Shown here one piece after another: positions 1 to 10,029 of a stretch of DNA of 34,811 nt. The translations under genes were made by a program, and so were the position numbers. The DNA is from Trichosphaerium sp. ATCC 40318 (lineage: Eukaryota; Discosea; Flabellinia; Trichosidae), in NCBI GenBank assembly GCA_038496445.1, contig JALMLS010000032.1, positions 1 through 34,811 of the forward strand. Direction: 5' to 3'. The notes beneath the pieces are model-generated. The model made no database searches and was not told the origin of the DNA. It saw only the letters and a program-made list of their open reading frames with translations. Numbering within the stretch: position 1 is the first letter of the stretch; each line of letters begins with the position of its first letter.

Positions 1-300
1 AAAGTGGTTCCACTGAATCTATCAATTACTAAGGCCTACGGAGGTCGGTTAATGTATATCAAACGAAAATAAAATAAAACTTTGTCTGGTACCCACGAAC
101 GTCTGTATAATACCTGCAATATAGTTTCCTCAATGTTGGTACTGGAATCAGGTCCTGCGGTCCGAATGAGCTTGGTTTGGTTAGATTCTATGATATACTA
201 AGGTCCCTACGCACCGTTCAATGTATGACGTCCATGATCGTTCAACAAGAAAACCCATTACCAAAAAGCTCCTTAATGACCTTCTTGAAGCATACCATAA
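1..300. other. Stretch without a recognised gene
   Basis: I see no convincing coding frame or RNA gene here. The only structure is at the very start, where AAAGTGGTTCCACT resembles the arms of the palindromes in the array that begins at 303. Confidence 0.4.
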
Positions 301-302
301 AA

Positions 303-549
303 GTGGTATATACCAATAAAAAGGTGGTATATACCACATACCATAAAAAAGTGGTATATACCACTTTATATACCATTTTTAGAAGGTCTCATTATGTGAA
401 TGAAAAGTGGTATATACCACTTCTATATACCACTTTTTTATTCACTTAATTTTTAAAAAAAGTGGTATTTCAAAATGGTATATACCAGTTCATATACCAT
501 TTTGTTGAAAAAAGTGGTATATACCATAAAAAAACTGGTATATACCACT
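303..549. repeat. Array of GGTATATACC palindromes upstream of the MORN gene
   Basis: Seven copies of the perfect 10-bp palindrome GGTATATACC lie at 305-314, 326-335, 353-362, 409-418, 477-486, 516-525 and 537-546. Several extend to GTGGTATATACCAC or AAGTGGTATATACCACTT. Half-copies (TATATACCA) lie between them. Spacing is irregular, from 21 to 68 bp, and the spacers are A/T-rich. The array ends about 26 bp before the ATG of the MORN-repeat gene, so it could be a cluster of dimeric binding sites, a cruciform-prone element or the end of a small mobile element. The positions are read directly; any function is inference. Confidence 0.85.
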
Positions 550-572
550 TTAATTTTTAGACCTGAGGAGCA

Positions 573-1171
573 ATGGCAACAAGGTTTGATTATGATGTTA
601 AAAAACATGGCAAATGGACACAGCGTTATAAATCAAGGATTTTAGTTCAAGAGAATTGGAAACATGGTAAACTTCATGGTCTTCAGAAGGTAGGTATCGT
701 TGTATTGATAAAATATGTGAGCAATGTCATTATGTGGATGACAAACGTGATGGAGAGTACAAGTCATGGTATGAGAATGGTCAATTAATGGAGCTTACTC
801 AATATGCCAATGGTGAATTTGAAGGAGAGCGTACCAAGTGGCATTATAATGGTGAAATAAGTCTTAACTGTTTCTATGTCAATGGTAGACTAGAAGGAGA
901 ATACGGAGAGTGGTATAATAATGGACAGCTGAGAGAACAATGTCATTTTGTGAATGGTAAACAAGTAGGTGAGTACAATAAGTGGTGTAAGAGTGGCATC
1001 CTGGTTAAGAAGAATCACTATGTTAATGAAAAATTAGAAGAAGAGGTTACACCCCAGTGTACTGGTAACACAATGATAGAGAAAGATGATACAGATATAC
1101 TTAATGATGATGCACTATTTTCTTACCATCACAGCAACTGTAAAATTCATCAACACGACTATTCGTTTTAG
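573..1171 (+). CDS. MORN-variant (YwqK-like) repeat protein, with an apparent frameshift
   Basis: This intronless gene encodes about five copies of a 24-residue repeat of the form Y-x-N-G-x-x-x-G-E-x-x-x-W-Y-x-N-G-Q-L. Examples are VNGRLEGEYGEWYNNGQL and the units on either side of it. This is the MORN-variant type found in bacterial YwqK-like proteins and in many genes of large DNA viruses of protists. The ATG at 573 opens a frame holding the first repeat half (NWKHGKLHG). The rest is in another frame, read from about 689 to 1171. Translated in the second frame, 692-730 still aligns with the repeat, so a small indel near 688-694 fits better than an intron. The gene is therefore either a recent pseudogene or affected by a sequence error. 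The tail after 1050 is acidic and lacks repeats. The lack of introns is unusual here. Confidence 0.68.
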
Positions 1172-1741
1172 CTGTTCATAAAAAAGTAACTTACAGTTTA
1201 ACGCAATTTATTCATGCTTGTTTAGCACTTAAACTAAACATTAATCCAGCACCAACAATATTGTTAACATATATACTAGTGTTGAGTCTGTAATTTGAGC
1301 CTCACTAGGAACTAGTGATATAGACAACTAATATGTCAGTTCTTTGCCATTTTTGTGTGAGTAAGGTTGCTGCTTTAACATTATGAACTATTAACAATCG
1401 AGATTTTGTAGTCAGCTATGCCAGGCTTTGAAAAGACATGCAACGATGTACACTCTTACACGCTGTCATGTTTCAACTGACTAATAGAGGTAGGTCACGG
1501 GAGTTGCTGTCCGTATTAGTAGGAACTTTTGCTATTAATAGGAGGAAACACCTAACATCTGGCCAATACTCTCAGTCAAGAACTACAATCTAGATCGAAC
1601 AACAGAGGTAAAGCAAGTATGGAATTCACATCGGAGACTAAACATGTGGCATTATTCACATTTATCCTATTTATCCGCTTGTTTAAGCTCGTGGTAAGTT
1701 AAGTGCACGAATTAGCATTGATTGGTAACTGCTAGCGGAAA
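1172..1741. other. Spacer upstream of receptor gene 1
   Basis: About 570 bp with no convincing reading frame. Its last part should hold the promoter of the receptor gene starting at 1742. The only feature I can support is the 23-bp element near 1682-1704, which recurs before the second receptor gene. Confidence 0.4.
1682..1704 (+). promoter_or_regulatory. Upstream element shared by the two receptor genes
   Basis: TTTAAGCTCG followed by two or three variable bases and GTAAGTTAAGT occurs here and at 6490-6512, about 40-60 bp before the ATG of each tandem receptor gene. The sequence between this element and the ATG is less alike in the two copies, so local conservation may mark a transcription start or factor site. 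It could also be simple residue of the duplication. Confidence 0.3.
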
Positions 1742-4700
1742 ATGAAACAAAGTCGTATTTTAATACTGATAATCTCATTTACGTACATACTTTCCACGTG
1801 GTCCCAAAAGCCTACTTTACGTATTGGTACTGTTTTTGTAAATGATGGGTTTGTTGCTGCTATTCAGAACCGTATAGTACAAGGACAACAGATGTGGCAA
1901 GAAGAGGTACCAAGGAATATTCTTATTACAATAATCTGACTTTATTTTATTCAGGTCAATGATCGCGGAGGTATCGTCATAAATGGCACCGAACATCTTG
2001 TCGAAATAATCAAAGTTGGAGTTCGTACGCCGCGGAGTTCGTACAGTTTTTTTAATAATACCAACAACCTGTAGCACAATTTCCTTGGAGTGCATCTATA
2101 AACGGTACAATGGAAATTATAAATCAAGGTGTTGATTTTATATTGCTGGTACGAATATTGCGCAACAACACGTGGTACAGCAAATTCACTAATGAAGTTT
2201 AGCCTTTTTCATCTGAAAGGGGAGAATTGGGTGCTATTGTGGCGAACGAGCATAAAATCAACTCAATAATACGCACGTGATTAATTTATTTTTAATTTTT
2301 GCGCTAGTTGTTTTTTATTAATATTCGAAAATAGCATCCGCCGGTACACCGTCTGTATTTATCTGTGACAAAGTATTAAGACCGCCGTGTGCTGTTCCTT
2401 TTGGGAGAAGGTTTAAATACTCTGTTGGATTGACTCTACCAAGTGTAAAGCACTACACCGAATCTCTTAATCTGTTAGCTAGTCATGGTGCTCGTACTGT
2501 AGCCGTCATTTGGGAAGGTATGTTCAAACTCTTTTCTACAATTAAAGAGTTTACCAGATACTTAGATTTGTTGATTTCGAATGCCGTGATAGAAGGAACG
2601 TTGAGATCTATTTCATTTCTAAATCTACAAATTGTGTACCAAAAACAAATACCATATACTGCGATCCCAGCTCTTCGAAGAAGTACAATGCGACCGATTG
2701 TCGAAGAAGTCAAGGAAAAGAATCCAGGCGCGCATAAAAACAAAAACAAAAACTTACACATTGAGAGAGTCTAACATGAGGAGCACCTTTAGATATCATA
2801 GTGATGGCAACAATTTTCGCTTGTGAAGATTTTATTGTTCTTGCAAAAGAACTTGATTTTAATGCAAACGTACGTACTGAATGACGGACTCTTCAGTTGC
2901 TGGAAGTTGCAAATCATTTTTAGTTCGTTTTTTGCACTTCTCGAAACACTATTCTTCAACGAGCTATTTTGGTCTAACTTTGTTAAAAGGCATATTTATT
3001 TTCGGCTCAATGTATTGGACTACTCATAAAGAATACTGGTGAAGACTCAAAGCATGTCTTGGCTGGTGGATTTATAGTAAGATATCTATCGTACACTGTG
3101 ATGTATTGTTTAACTTATTTATGTAGTGGGATGAAAGGTTGAGAACTGATTTATACGATGAAACTGACAACAACACAGCATTCCATCATTTTGTAAGCAA
3201 TGGCACAATTGCGTCACCAATGATATTCAATGACAAGTATACACAACGGTTTGGAGAAGCACCAGGTACTGCTGGCGCTGAAGGATATGTTTCTGGATAT
3301 GTCATTCAATATGCTTATGAAACTGCAAAGTACGATACATACTCCTTCACTTTTCACGTGAAACATCACAATCGCGATTAAGCGCCACCCTTTTTGGAAG
3401 TAATGTTTTGATTTTAGCACCTTCGACAGCGATAAACTTCAAATGACAATTGATGCTATGGATATCACTGGGTTTTATGGAGAGGTTGCGTTTGATAGGT
3501 TTGGTCAGAATCTTGGAAGGAATGGATTGACGTACCAAGTCGGAGATGATCTCAGTTTTGATATTGTTGCTCCTCTTTTCGCTGCAACCACACAGTTGGT
3601 TTATCCAGTTCCAAAATGGAATGAACGTCAAACAACTTTTGGATGGTACAGTACGTACTTTGTTTGTTGTCTCATTTTGGATATTGATTGTTCTGATTCA
3701 TTATTTTCAAGAACAAACAAGTGAGCATGTGATGCTTTGTTTGGTCAGTGCTGTAATATTAATCACTTGCGGTCTCATTATCTGGGTGTTAATATGTCGC
3801 CACAATCGAGTGATACGTGCTTCACAACCACTGTTTGTTGTGCTTACTCTTGTACGTGTATCTAACTCAATGTAATACCTATCACGTGATGAATTACGAG
3901 TTTAATATGCTGTGAAAAAGTCTGCGCGATTTGATTTCTCAAAATCACGTGATAGGCTGCGTTTCCGAAATGTACTCATAGTTCTGTTTAGATTGGAACA
4001 ATATTCATGTATGCGGCAGTGTTTTTTTGGACACTTCATACAGATGACGTTCATTGTAATGTTGTCAGATGGCTTCTAGGAGTTGGCTTTGGAGTAAGTA
4101 GAATTTATAAAGTTTGTTGAATAATGCCTGACACGTGATTAGTTGACTTATGGAGCAATGTTTGCTCGTATTTACAGAATTGGTCAGATATTTCTTGAAA
4201 AAAGTTTGGAAGTCTTCAAAGTCACAAACATGATGATCATTCCAATTGTTACTGGTATTGTCACCACCGAAGTATTAATATTAGCTGTGTGGACAGGCGT
4301 GAGTCCATCAAGAGCTGAACGAGAAGAAGTGGCACCATACATTCTATCTGATGACTACTTTGATTGTACCAATACAACAATAGATACAGTCTTCATATCA
4401 GTGCTCCTTGTATTCAATGCATCAGTGCTGCTGTACGGTATTTATTGGGTTTATAGAATATGGAGATTGAAGGCAGTTCTGTACAACGAATCAAAGTACG
4501 ACAGTAGCAATATATTTTAAACACTTCTGACTGTTTAATAGAGCGATTGGTTTTGCCGTTTACACTCTTACGTTCTTCATCATTATCTTGATCATCATTC
4601 AGGTACCTTACCCCAAGTCTAACACTAAGAGTCATGTACGGCGTTAATAGCCTGTTAGGTGTTTGGCAGTAGTAATCGTTCAGTTGCGTTTATTCTTCGT

Positions 4701-5000
4701 TCATTGTGTCTTATTCTTGGACCTTTCATCTCCATCTTATCAATTCTTATTCCGAGAATGTACTACATGACACTGTCGAATGAAGAGATTGATAGAAGTG
4801 ATACACGCAGTAACAGTGTAAACAGGAACACGGTTACCTCAGAACATTCAAAGCCGAACGCACACCTTTCAAAGACAAGTGTAAATGTAGAAGAGCTTCA
4901 AGCGACCATAGAAGTGCTTCAACATGAAGTAAAGAAACTGAAGAAAAACCTTGCGAAAGCATTACAATCAAGTAATGACACAAAAAATGAAGAACTCTAG
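1742..5000 (+). CDS. Class C (GABA-B-like) G-protein-coupled receptor, tandem copy 1
   Basis: A multi-exon gene for a plasma-membrane receptor. Exon 1 (1742-1906) encodes a hydrophobic signal peptide ending near TWS, then the start of a Venus-flytrap ligand domain (LRIGTVFVNDGF). Later exons carry the rest of that domain: VNDRGGIVI from 1955, a block ending HYTESLNLLASHGARTVAVIWEG at 2500-2516, IPALRRSTMRPIVEEV near 2660-2710, AYLFSAQCIGLLIK, WDERLRTDLYDE at about 3128-3345, and 3420-3650. The 7TM region starts near 3720. It includes the class C signature RVIRASQPLFVVLTL, then MFARIYRIGQIF, SVAFILRSL and a last helix ending ILIPRMYYM. The tail (4760-5000) forms a probable coiled coil (VEELQATIEVLQHEVKKLKK), as in GABA-B receptors that dimerise. 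About 13 introns; two appear to use GC donors, after 2271 (GCACGT) and at about 2728 (GCGCGC). The frame is complete when spliced. The ligand is unknown. Confidence 0.85.
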
Positions 5001-5149
5001 TTTGTAAATAATTTTATGTTTGTAATAATTAGTTGTGGCGAACTATTTTTCCGTCATGTCACAACTTTTCTCTGAACAATCCAATCCATAAATACACCTC
5101 CTTTTTCACAAAGAACTCTAAGTGATATGCTCAATGAAGACTTTTCGAT

Positions 5150-5300
5150 TCGGGAATAGTGAAGAAATATGTAGCATACTTTGCAGTTTCATAGGCGTAT
5201 CCAGAAACATATCCTTAAGCACCAGCATACCCGGTTCTTCTCCAAAGCTTTGCGTATACGTGTTGAATATCATTGGTGACACAATTGTGCCATTGCTTAC
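5150..5300 (-). pseudogene. Inverted, degraded fragment of a receptor exon
   Basis: Read on the minus strand, this matches part of the ligand-domain exon of the flanking receptor genes (plus-strand equivalents near 3196-3350 and 7999-8150). It carries recognisable versions of SNGTI-SPMIF, the QR/QS-FGEE/AP block, GYVSGYAYETAK and the following intron start. Deletions and a TAA inside the GAEGY-equivalent break the frame. Because intron sequence is included, it came from DNA duplication rather than retrocopying. It shows that a further, inverted receptor copy once lay between the two tandem genes. Confidence 0.75.
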
Positions 5301-5505
5301 GCTGGAACTCTGCTATTGTATTTTAACACTAAGCCTACTTTTTAAAAGCGGCCTGATTTATCACGCATGTGACTTACTGCTCTTATGCTTGTAAATGACT
5401 CCAGGATAATAGCTTGCAAGGTTGCACCAGGCTACCTATGTTCACAAACTGCACCAGTGCTAACACAACAACACATGGTGCCTCTGGTACGTAAAGATTA
5501 GATGA

Positions 5506-5739
5506 ATGCTCCTTAGCCCTACAAAACATAATGTAGATCTCACTAACAGTGCACCGACGTACCGTCTAAGGACCATTTTACGTCTATGTAGTCGAAGAGG
5601 TGAAGATAAAATTCTTGTAAAGAATATTAACAATGGTAAATTACCAAACGCAGATAGACAAACACTATCTTCGTTACAATCAAACTTTGATTTCTCACTG
5701 AAATCAGCTGCACTAAATGAACCAACTCGGACAGTTTAA
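5506..5739 (+). CDS. Unrecognised small ORF (77 aa)
   Basis: An ATG-started, intronless frame encoding a basic protein with the segment YRLRTILRLCSRRGEDK and a Ser/Leu-rich C-terminal half. It has no signal peptide, membrane segment or motif that I recognise. It sits just upstream of the HEAT-like gene on the same strand with no obvious splice link to it. Amino-acid use looks protein-like, but a frame this short can occur by chance. It could also be a remnant of something brought in with its neighbour. Confidence 0.3.
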   Translation: MLLSPTKHNVDLTNSAPTYRLRTILRLCSRRGEDKILVKNINNGKLPNADRQTLSSLQSNFDFSLKSAALNEPTRTV

Positions 5740-5860
5740 TGACTAATAAGCGATATCTCAGGACTGGACTCGTATCGGTGTTTGCCACTCTAACAAGTTT
5801 TACTATTTTGCAAACTAAAATTGATAAATTTTATACTTGTTCAACAATACTTCAAACGCA

Positions 5861-6202
5861 ATGACAGAAGCAAACAATGTCGAACCTCAAGTAAAGAAGC
5901 TCCTAGAAGAATGGACAGAACACTGTGAGATCGTTACTAAAAGGAGGTCAAGCACTCATAGTCGTACAAACCATGAAACGTTCAAAACAATAGTAGAGAT
6001 TGGTAAACCCGCTCTACCAACAATATTCAAGTCATACGAACAAGAAGAACACAATTTGCTCTATTTCTTCCTTTTAGAAGCAATCATAGCTGGAGACATT
6101 TATAGGGATGTCCCAGGTGTACGACAACAGAATAAAGAAGATTGGATGGCCTATGCAAGGGAAAATGGGTATTTGCAAACTTACACAGAATGTAAAGAAT
6201 AA
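5861..6202 (+). CDS. Small HEAT-like helical protein of bacterial type
   Basis: An intronless 113-residue protein. The first ATG is at 5861; the frame is open about 24 bp further upstream, but without ATG. Its layout is KKLLEEWTEHCEIV, then NHETFKTIVEIGKPALPTI, then a helix LLYFFLLEAIIAG, then KEDWMAYARENGYL. This order matches, as I recall it, a family of short bacterial proteins: a basic N-terminal helix, 'I-x-x-x-G-x-x-A-V-P-x-I/L', 'W-x-x-x-L-x-x-I-T-G' and 'A-W-x-x-W-(x)n-G-Y'. That family often sits near mobile or toxin-antitoxin-like loci; its biochemical role is not established. The absence of introns between two genes with more than ten each suggests horizontal acquisition. Family assignment is from memory of the pattern, not a search. 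Confidence 0.55.
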   Translation: MTEANNVEPQVKKLLEEWTEHCEIVTKRRSSTHSRTNHETFKTIVEIGKPALPTIFKSYEQEEHNLLYFFLLEAIIAGDIYRDVPGVRQQNKEDWMAYARENGYLQTYTECKE

Positions 6203-6546
6203 ACTCCATAAATAGACAAGACATTTACTATTTTGTAATCAAGCTCATTTCTTTCACTCAAAATCATTTGCAGTAAAACAATATCTCAAACATAGACGCT
6301 AGATATTCACCAATGATTTGATGCCATCATCTGTTAATTGAGACAGTTTTAACATGCACATACGTACGTGAGCCAAGACTCCTTTGACATAGCTAAAAGA
6401 ACTGATCTGTATTCAAATTGACCTTGTCTATCCCATTTTCTGAAACCATCTCTCCTCTGAACCAGTGGTAAATCATCACTAGCGCATAGTTTAAGCTCGA
6501 AGTAAGTTAAGTTCTGTTGAATCAGAATAACGGTTAACGGCTGACA
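6203..6546. other. Spacer upstream of receptor gene 2
   Basis: No coding frame of note. The second copy of the TTTAAGCTCG...GTAAGTTAAGT element lies at 6490-6512, just before the ATG at 6547. Otherwise it is unlike the spacer before receptor gene 1, so the duplicated segment seems to begin close to this element. Confidence 0.4.
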
Positions 6547-9500
6547 ATGAAGCGAAGTAGAATTTTAATACTAGTACTCTCATTTACGTACATACTTACC
6601 ACGTGGTCCCAAAAGCCAACTTTACGTATTGGTACTGTGTTTTTAAATGACGGGTTCAGTGCTGCGATTCAAAACCGCGTAGTACAAGGACAACAGATGT
6701 GGCAAGAAGAGGTAATTTGGGAGATATCTTTGTAACAATTATCTGACGTATTTTTAATTCAGGTCAATGATCGCGGAGGTATAGTTATAAACGGTACAGA
6801 ACACCTTGTTGAAATAATCAAAGTTGGAGTTCGTACGCCGCGGAGTTCGAACCGTTTTTTAACTACCTGTAGCACAATTTCCTTTGAGTGCATCTACGAA
6901 CGGTACAATGGAACTGATAAACCAGGGAGTTGATTTTTTATTGCTGGTACGAATATTGCGCAACAACACGTGGTACAGCAAATTCACGAATGAAGTTTAG
7001 CCTTTTTCATCTGAAAGGGGAGAATTAGGTGCTATTGTGGCGAACGAGCATAATATCAACTCAATAATACGCACGTGATTTTCGAGTTAAGTTTTTCTGG
7101 TTTTAGTCTTTGACGTACACTTTTGTTGATAGTCTACAATAGCATTCGCTGGTACACCTTCTGTATATATCTGTGATAAAGTATTGAGATCGCCATGTGC
7201 TGTTCCTTTTGGAAGACGGTTTAAATACTCTGTTGGATTGACTCTACCAAGTGTAAAGCACTACACCGAATCTCTTAATCTATTAGCTAGTCATGGTGCT
7301 CGTACTGTAGCCATTATTTGGGAAGGTATGTCAACGAAGCGAACTGTTTGGGTAATTGCAATATGTAGATATGTTGATTTCGAATGCTGTGATTGAAGGA
7401 GCGTTGAGATCTATTTCGTTTCAAAATCTAAACATTATATACAAAAAACAAATACCTTTTATTGCGATCCCAGCCCTTCGAAGAAATACAATGCGACCGA
7501 TTGTTGAAGAAGTCAAGGAAAAGAATCCAGGCACGCATAAAAACAAAACCTAAACTTTGAGAAAGTCTAACATGAGGAGCGATTTTAGATATCATAGTGA
7601 TGGCAACATTTTTCGCTTGTGAAGATTTTATTGTTCTTGCAAAAGAACTTGACTTTAATGCAAACGTACGTTTGTTTTTCGTCCTTATTTTTGCTATTCT
7701 TCGTAGTATTCTTTGCAATTTTGGCAATAACTCGTTCTGGTTTGATATAGCCATTAAGTGACCTCTCTAATCTCAAATCACTAATTTCGATTTAAGGCAT
7801 ATTTATTTTCGGCTCAATGTATTACTACACTGGTTAAGAAAACTGTAGAAGACTCAAAGTATATCTTGGCTGGTGGATTTATAGTAATATATCTATCGTA
7901 CACTTTGATGTATTGTTTAACTTATTATGTAGTGGGATGAGAGGTTGAGAACTGATTTATACGATGAGACCGACAACAACACAGATTATCATCATTTTGT
8001 GAGCAATGGCACAATTGCATCACCAATGATATTCTACAACAAGTATATACAGCGCTTTGGAGAAGCACCACGCACTGCTGGCGCTGAAGGATATGTTTCT
8101 GGATATGTCATTCAATACGCTTATGAAACTGCAAAGTACGATAAATATAGATTTACGCACATGATAAATCACATGATTTAATGTTTTGAGTTTAGCACCT
8201 TCGACAGCGATAAACTTCAAATGACAATTGATGCTATGGATATCACTGGGTTTTATGGAGAGGTTGCGTTTGATAGGTTTGGTCAGAATCTTGGAAGGAA
8301 TGGATTGACGTACCAAGTCGGAGATGATCTCAGTTTTGATATTGTTGCTCCTCTTTTCGCTGCAACCACACAGCTGGTGTATCCAGTTCCAAAATGGAAT
8401 GAGCGTCAACCAACTTTTGGATGGTACAGTACGTACTTTATCCTTTTTTTTGATCTCTTTTCGCATTGATTCTTCTGATTTATTGTTTTCAAGAGCAAAC
8501 GAGTGAGCATGTGATGCTTTGTTTGGTCAGTATTGTCATATTAATCACTTTTGGTATGATCGTCTGGGTGTTAATATGTCGCCACAATCGAGTGATACGT
8601 GCCTCACAACCACTGTTCGTTGTGCTTACTCTTGTACGTATATTCAACTATTGATGGCCCTCAGGCTGTATACTAAAAAACGCCTAAAATACAACAACTC
8701 ACTTTTCTGTAGTTTGGAACAATCTTTATGTATGCGACGGTCTTTTTTTGGACACTTCACACAGATGACGTTCATTGTAATGTTGTCAGATGGCTTCTAG
8801 GAGTTGGCTTTGGAGTAAGTTGAATTTATAAAACTCGTTTGTTGTATATATGCCTGACACGTGATTAGTTGACTTATGGAGCAATGTTTGCTCGTATTTA
8901 CAGAATTGGTCAGATATTTCTTGAAAAAAGTTTGGAAGTCTTCAAAGTCACAAACATGATGATCATTCCAATTGTTACTGGTATTGTCACCACTGAAGTA
9001 TTAATATTAGCTGTGTGGACAGGCGTGAGTCCATCAAGAGCTGAACGAGAAGAAGTCGCACCATACATTCTATCTGATGACTACTTTGATTGTACCAACA
9101 CAACAATAGATACAGTCTTCTTGTCGATTCTCCTTGTATTCAATGCTTGTGTACTGTTGTACGGTATTTATTGGGTGTACAGAATATGGAGATTGAAAGC
9201 AGTTCTGTACAACGAATCAAAGTACAACAGTAATATATAGGTACAGTTCTGACCATTCAATAGAGCGATTGGTTTTGCCGTTTACACTCTTACGTTCTTC
9301 ATCATTATCTTGATCATCATTCAGGTACTTAACCCGGAGTCTAACACTAAGATTCATGTTGTCCTTAATGTGCTGCTAGGTGTTTGGAAGTAGTAATCGT
9401 TCAGTTGCGTTTATTCTTCGTTCATTGTGTCTTATTCTTGGCCCTTTCATCTCCATCTTATCAATTCTTATTCCAAGAATGTACTACATGACACTGTCGA

Positions 9501-9691
9501 ATGAAGAGATTGATAGAAGTGATACACGCAGTAACAGTGTAAACAGAAAAACACCATCAGAACAATCAAAGCCGAATAATTCAAAGACAAGTGTAAATGT
9601 AGAAGAGCTTCTAGCGACCATTGAAACGCTTAGAAAAGAACTAAAGAAAGCGAGGAAAGGCCAATCATTAATCTCAAGTGACACAAATTAG
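6547..9691 (+). CDS. Class C (GABA-B-like) G-protein-coupled receptor, tandem copy 2
   Basis: The same architecture and exon order as the gene at 1742: signal peptide (6547 on), Venus-flytrap domain, seven membrane helices with HNRVIRASQPLFVVLTL at about 8580-8632, and a C-terminal coiled coil (VEELLATIETLRKELKK). The exons are nearly identical to copy 1, notably 8196-8424 and 8872-9240, while several introns are quite different (for example 7333-7363 and 7670-7797). Differences gather in the YLFSAQCI exon (ITTLVKKTVEDS against IGLLIKNTGEDS) and in the tail, which is shorter here. Those are sites where ligand or partner specificity might diverge. Two introns appear to use GC donors at the same positions as in copy 1 (GCACGT at about 7071 and GCACGC at about 7532). 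The frame appears intact after splicing. Confidence 0.85.
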
Positions 9692-10029
9692 TTTACTTCT
9701 AGGGATATGGTCACTATGTAACTCAACTGTCTACCATGGTTGGTTATTGTACACCACAAATGAGATCTGTACATTAAATTATAAGAAGTTACGTAACCAT
9801 TGTAGCAACAAAGGAAATGCATTGCCTTGTTATGTTGTATTTCAGAGAAATCACGTGTTTATCCATGTACTCACTATCATATAGTTCGAAAGCATGCACG
9901 TAACAGTAAGGTAAATGTATGTGTCAGCAATTTTAATCATGACATGTGTCATGAAACCAGTCAAGTTTGATTTTTGTTGACCATTCTTTTTTTGTTCAAT
10001 CGAGTGTCACAGACTGCAAACCTTAAATC
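9692..10029. other. Spacer after receptor gene 2
   Basis: About 340 bp without a convincing gene. It contains one CACGTG (9852-9857). It should hold the 3' end of the receptor transcript and the promoter of the small gene at 10030. Confidence 0.35.

Noticed and set aside
177-449. 90-residue plus-strand frame with repeated KVVYTT-like runs
   Set aside because: It is simply a translation of the GGTATATACC palindrome array; no codon or domain evidence.
303-549. Possible CRISPR-like array
   Set aside because: The host is eukaryotic, repeats are 10-18 bp palindromes, and spacers are irregular, A/T-rich and not unique sequence of constant length.
690-721. A 32-nt intron (GTAGGT...GTGAG) joining the two frames of the MORN gene
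   Set aside because: It restores phase, but it would delete sequence that still aligns with the repeat unit in the second frame, so a frameshift is the better reading.
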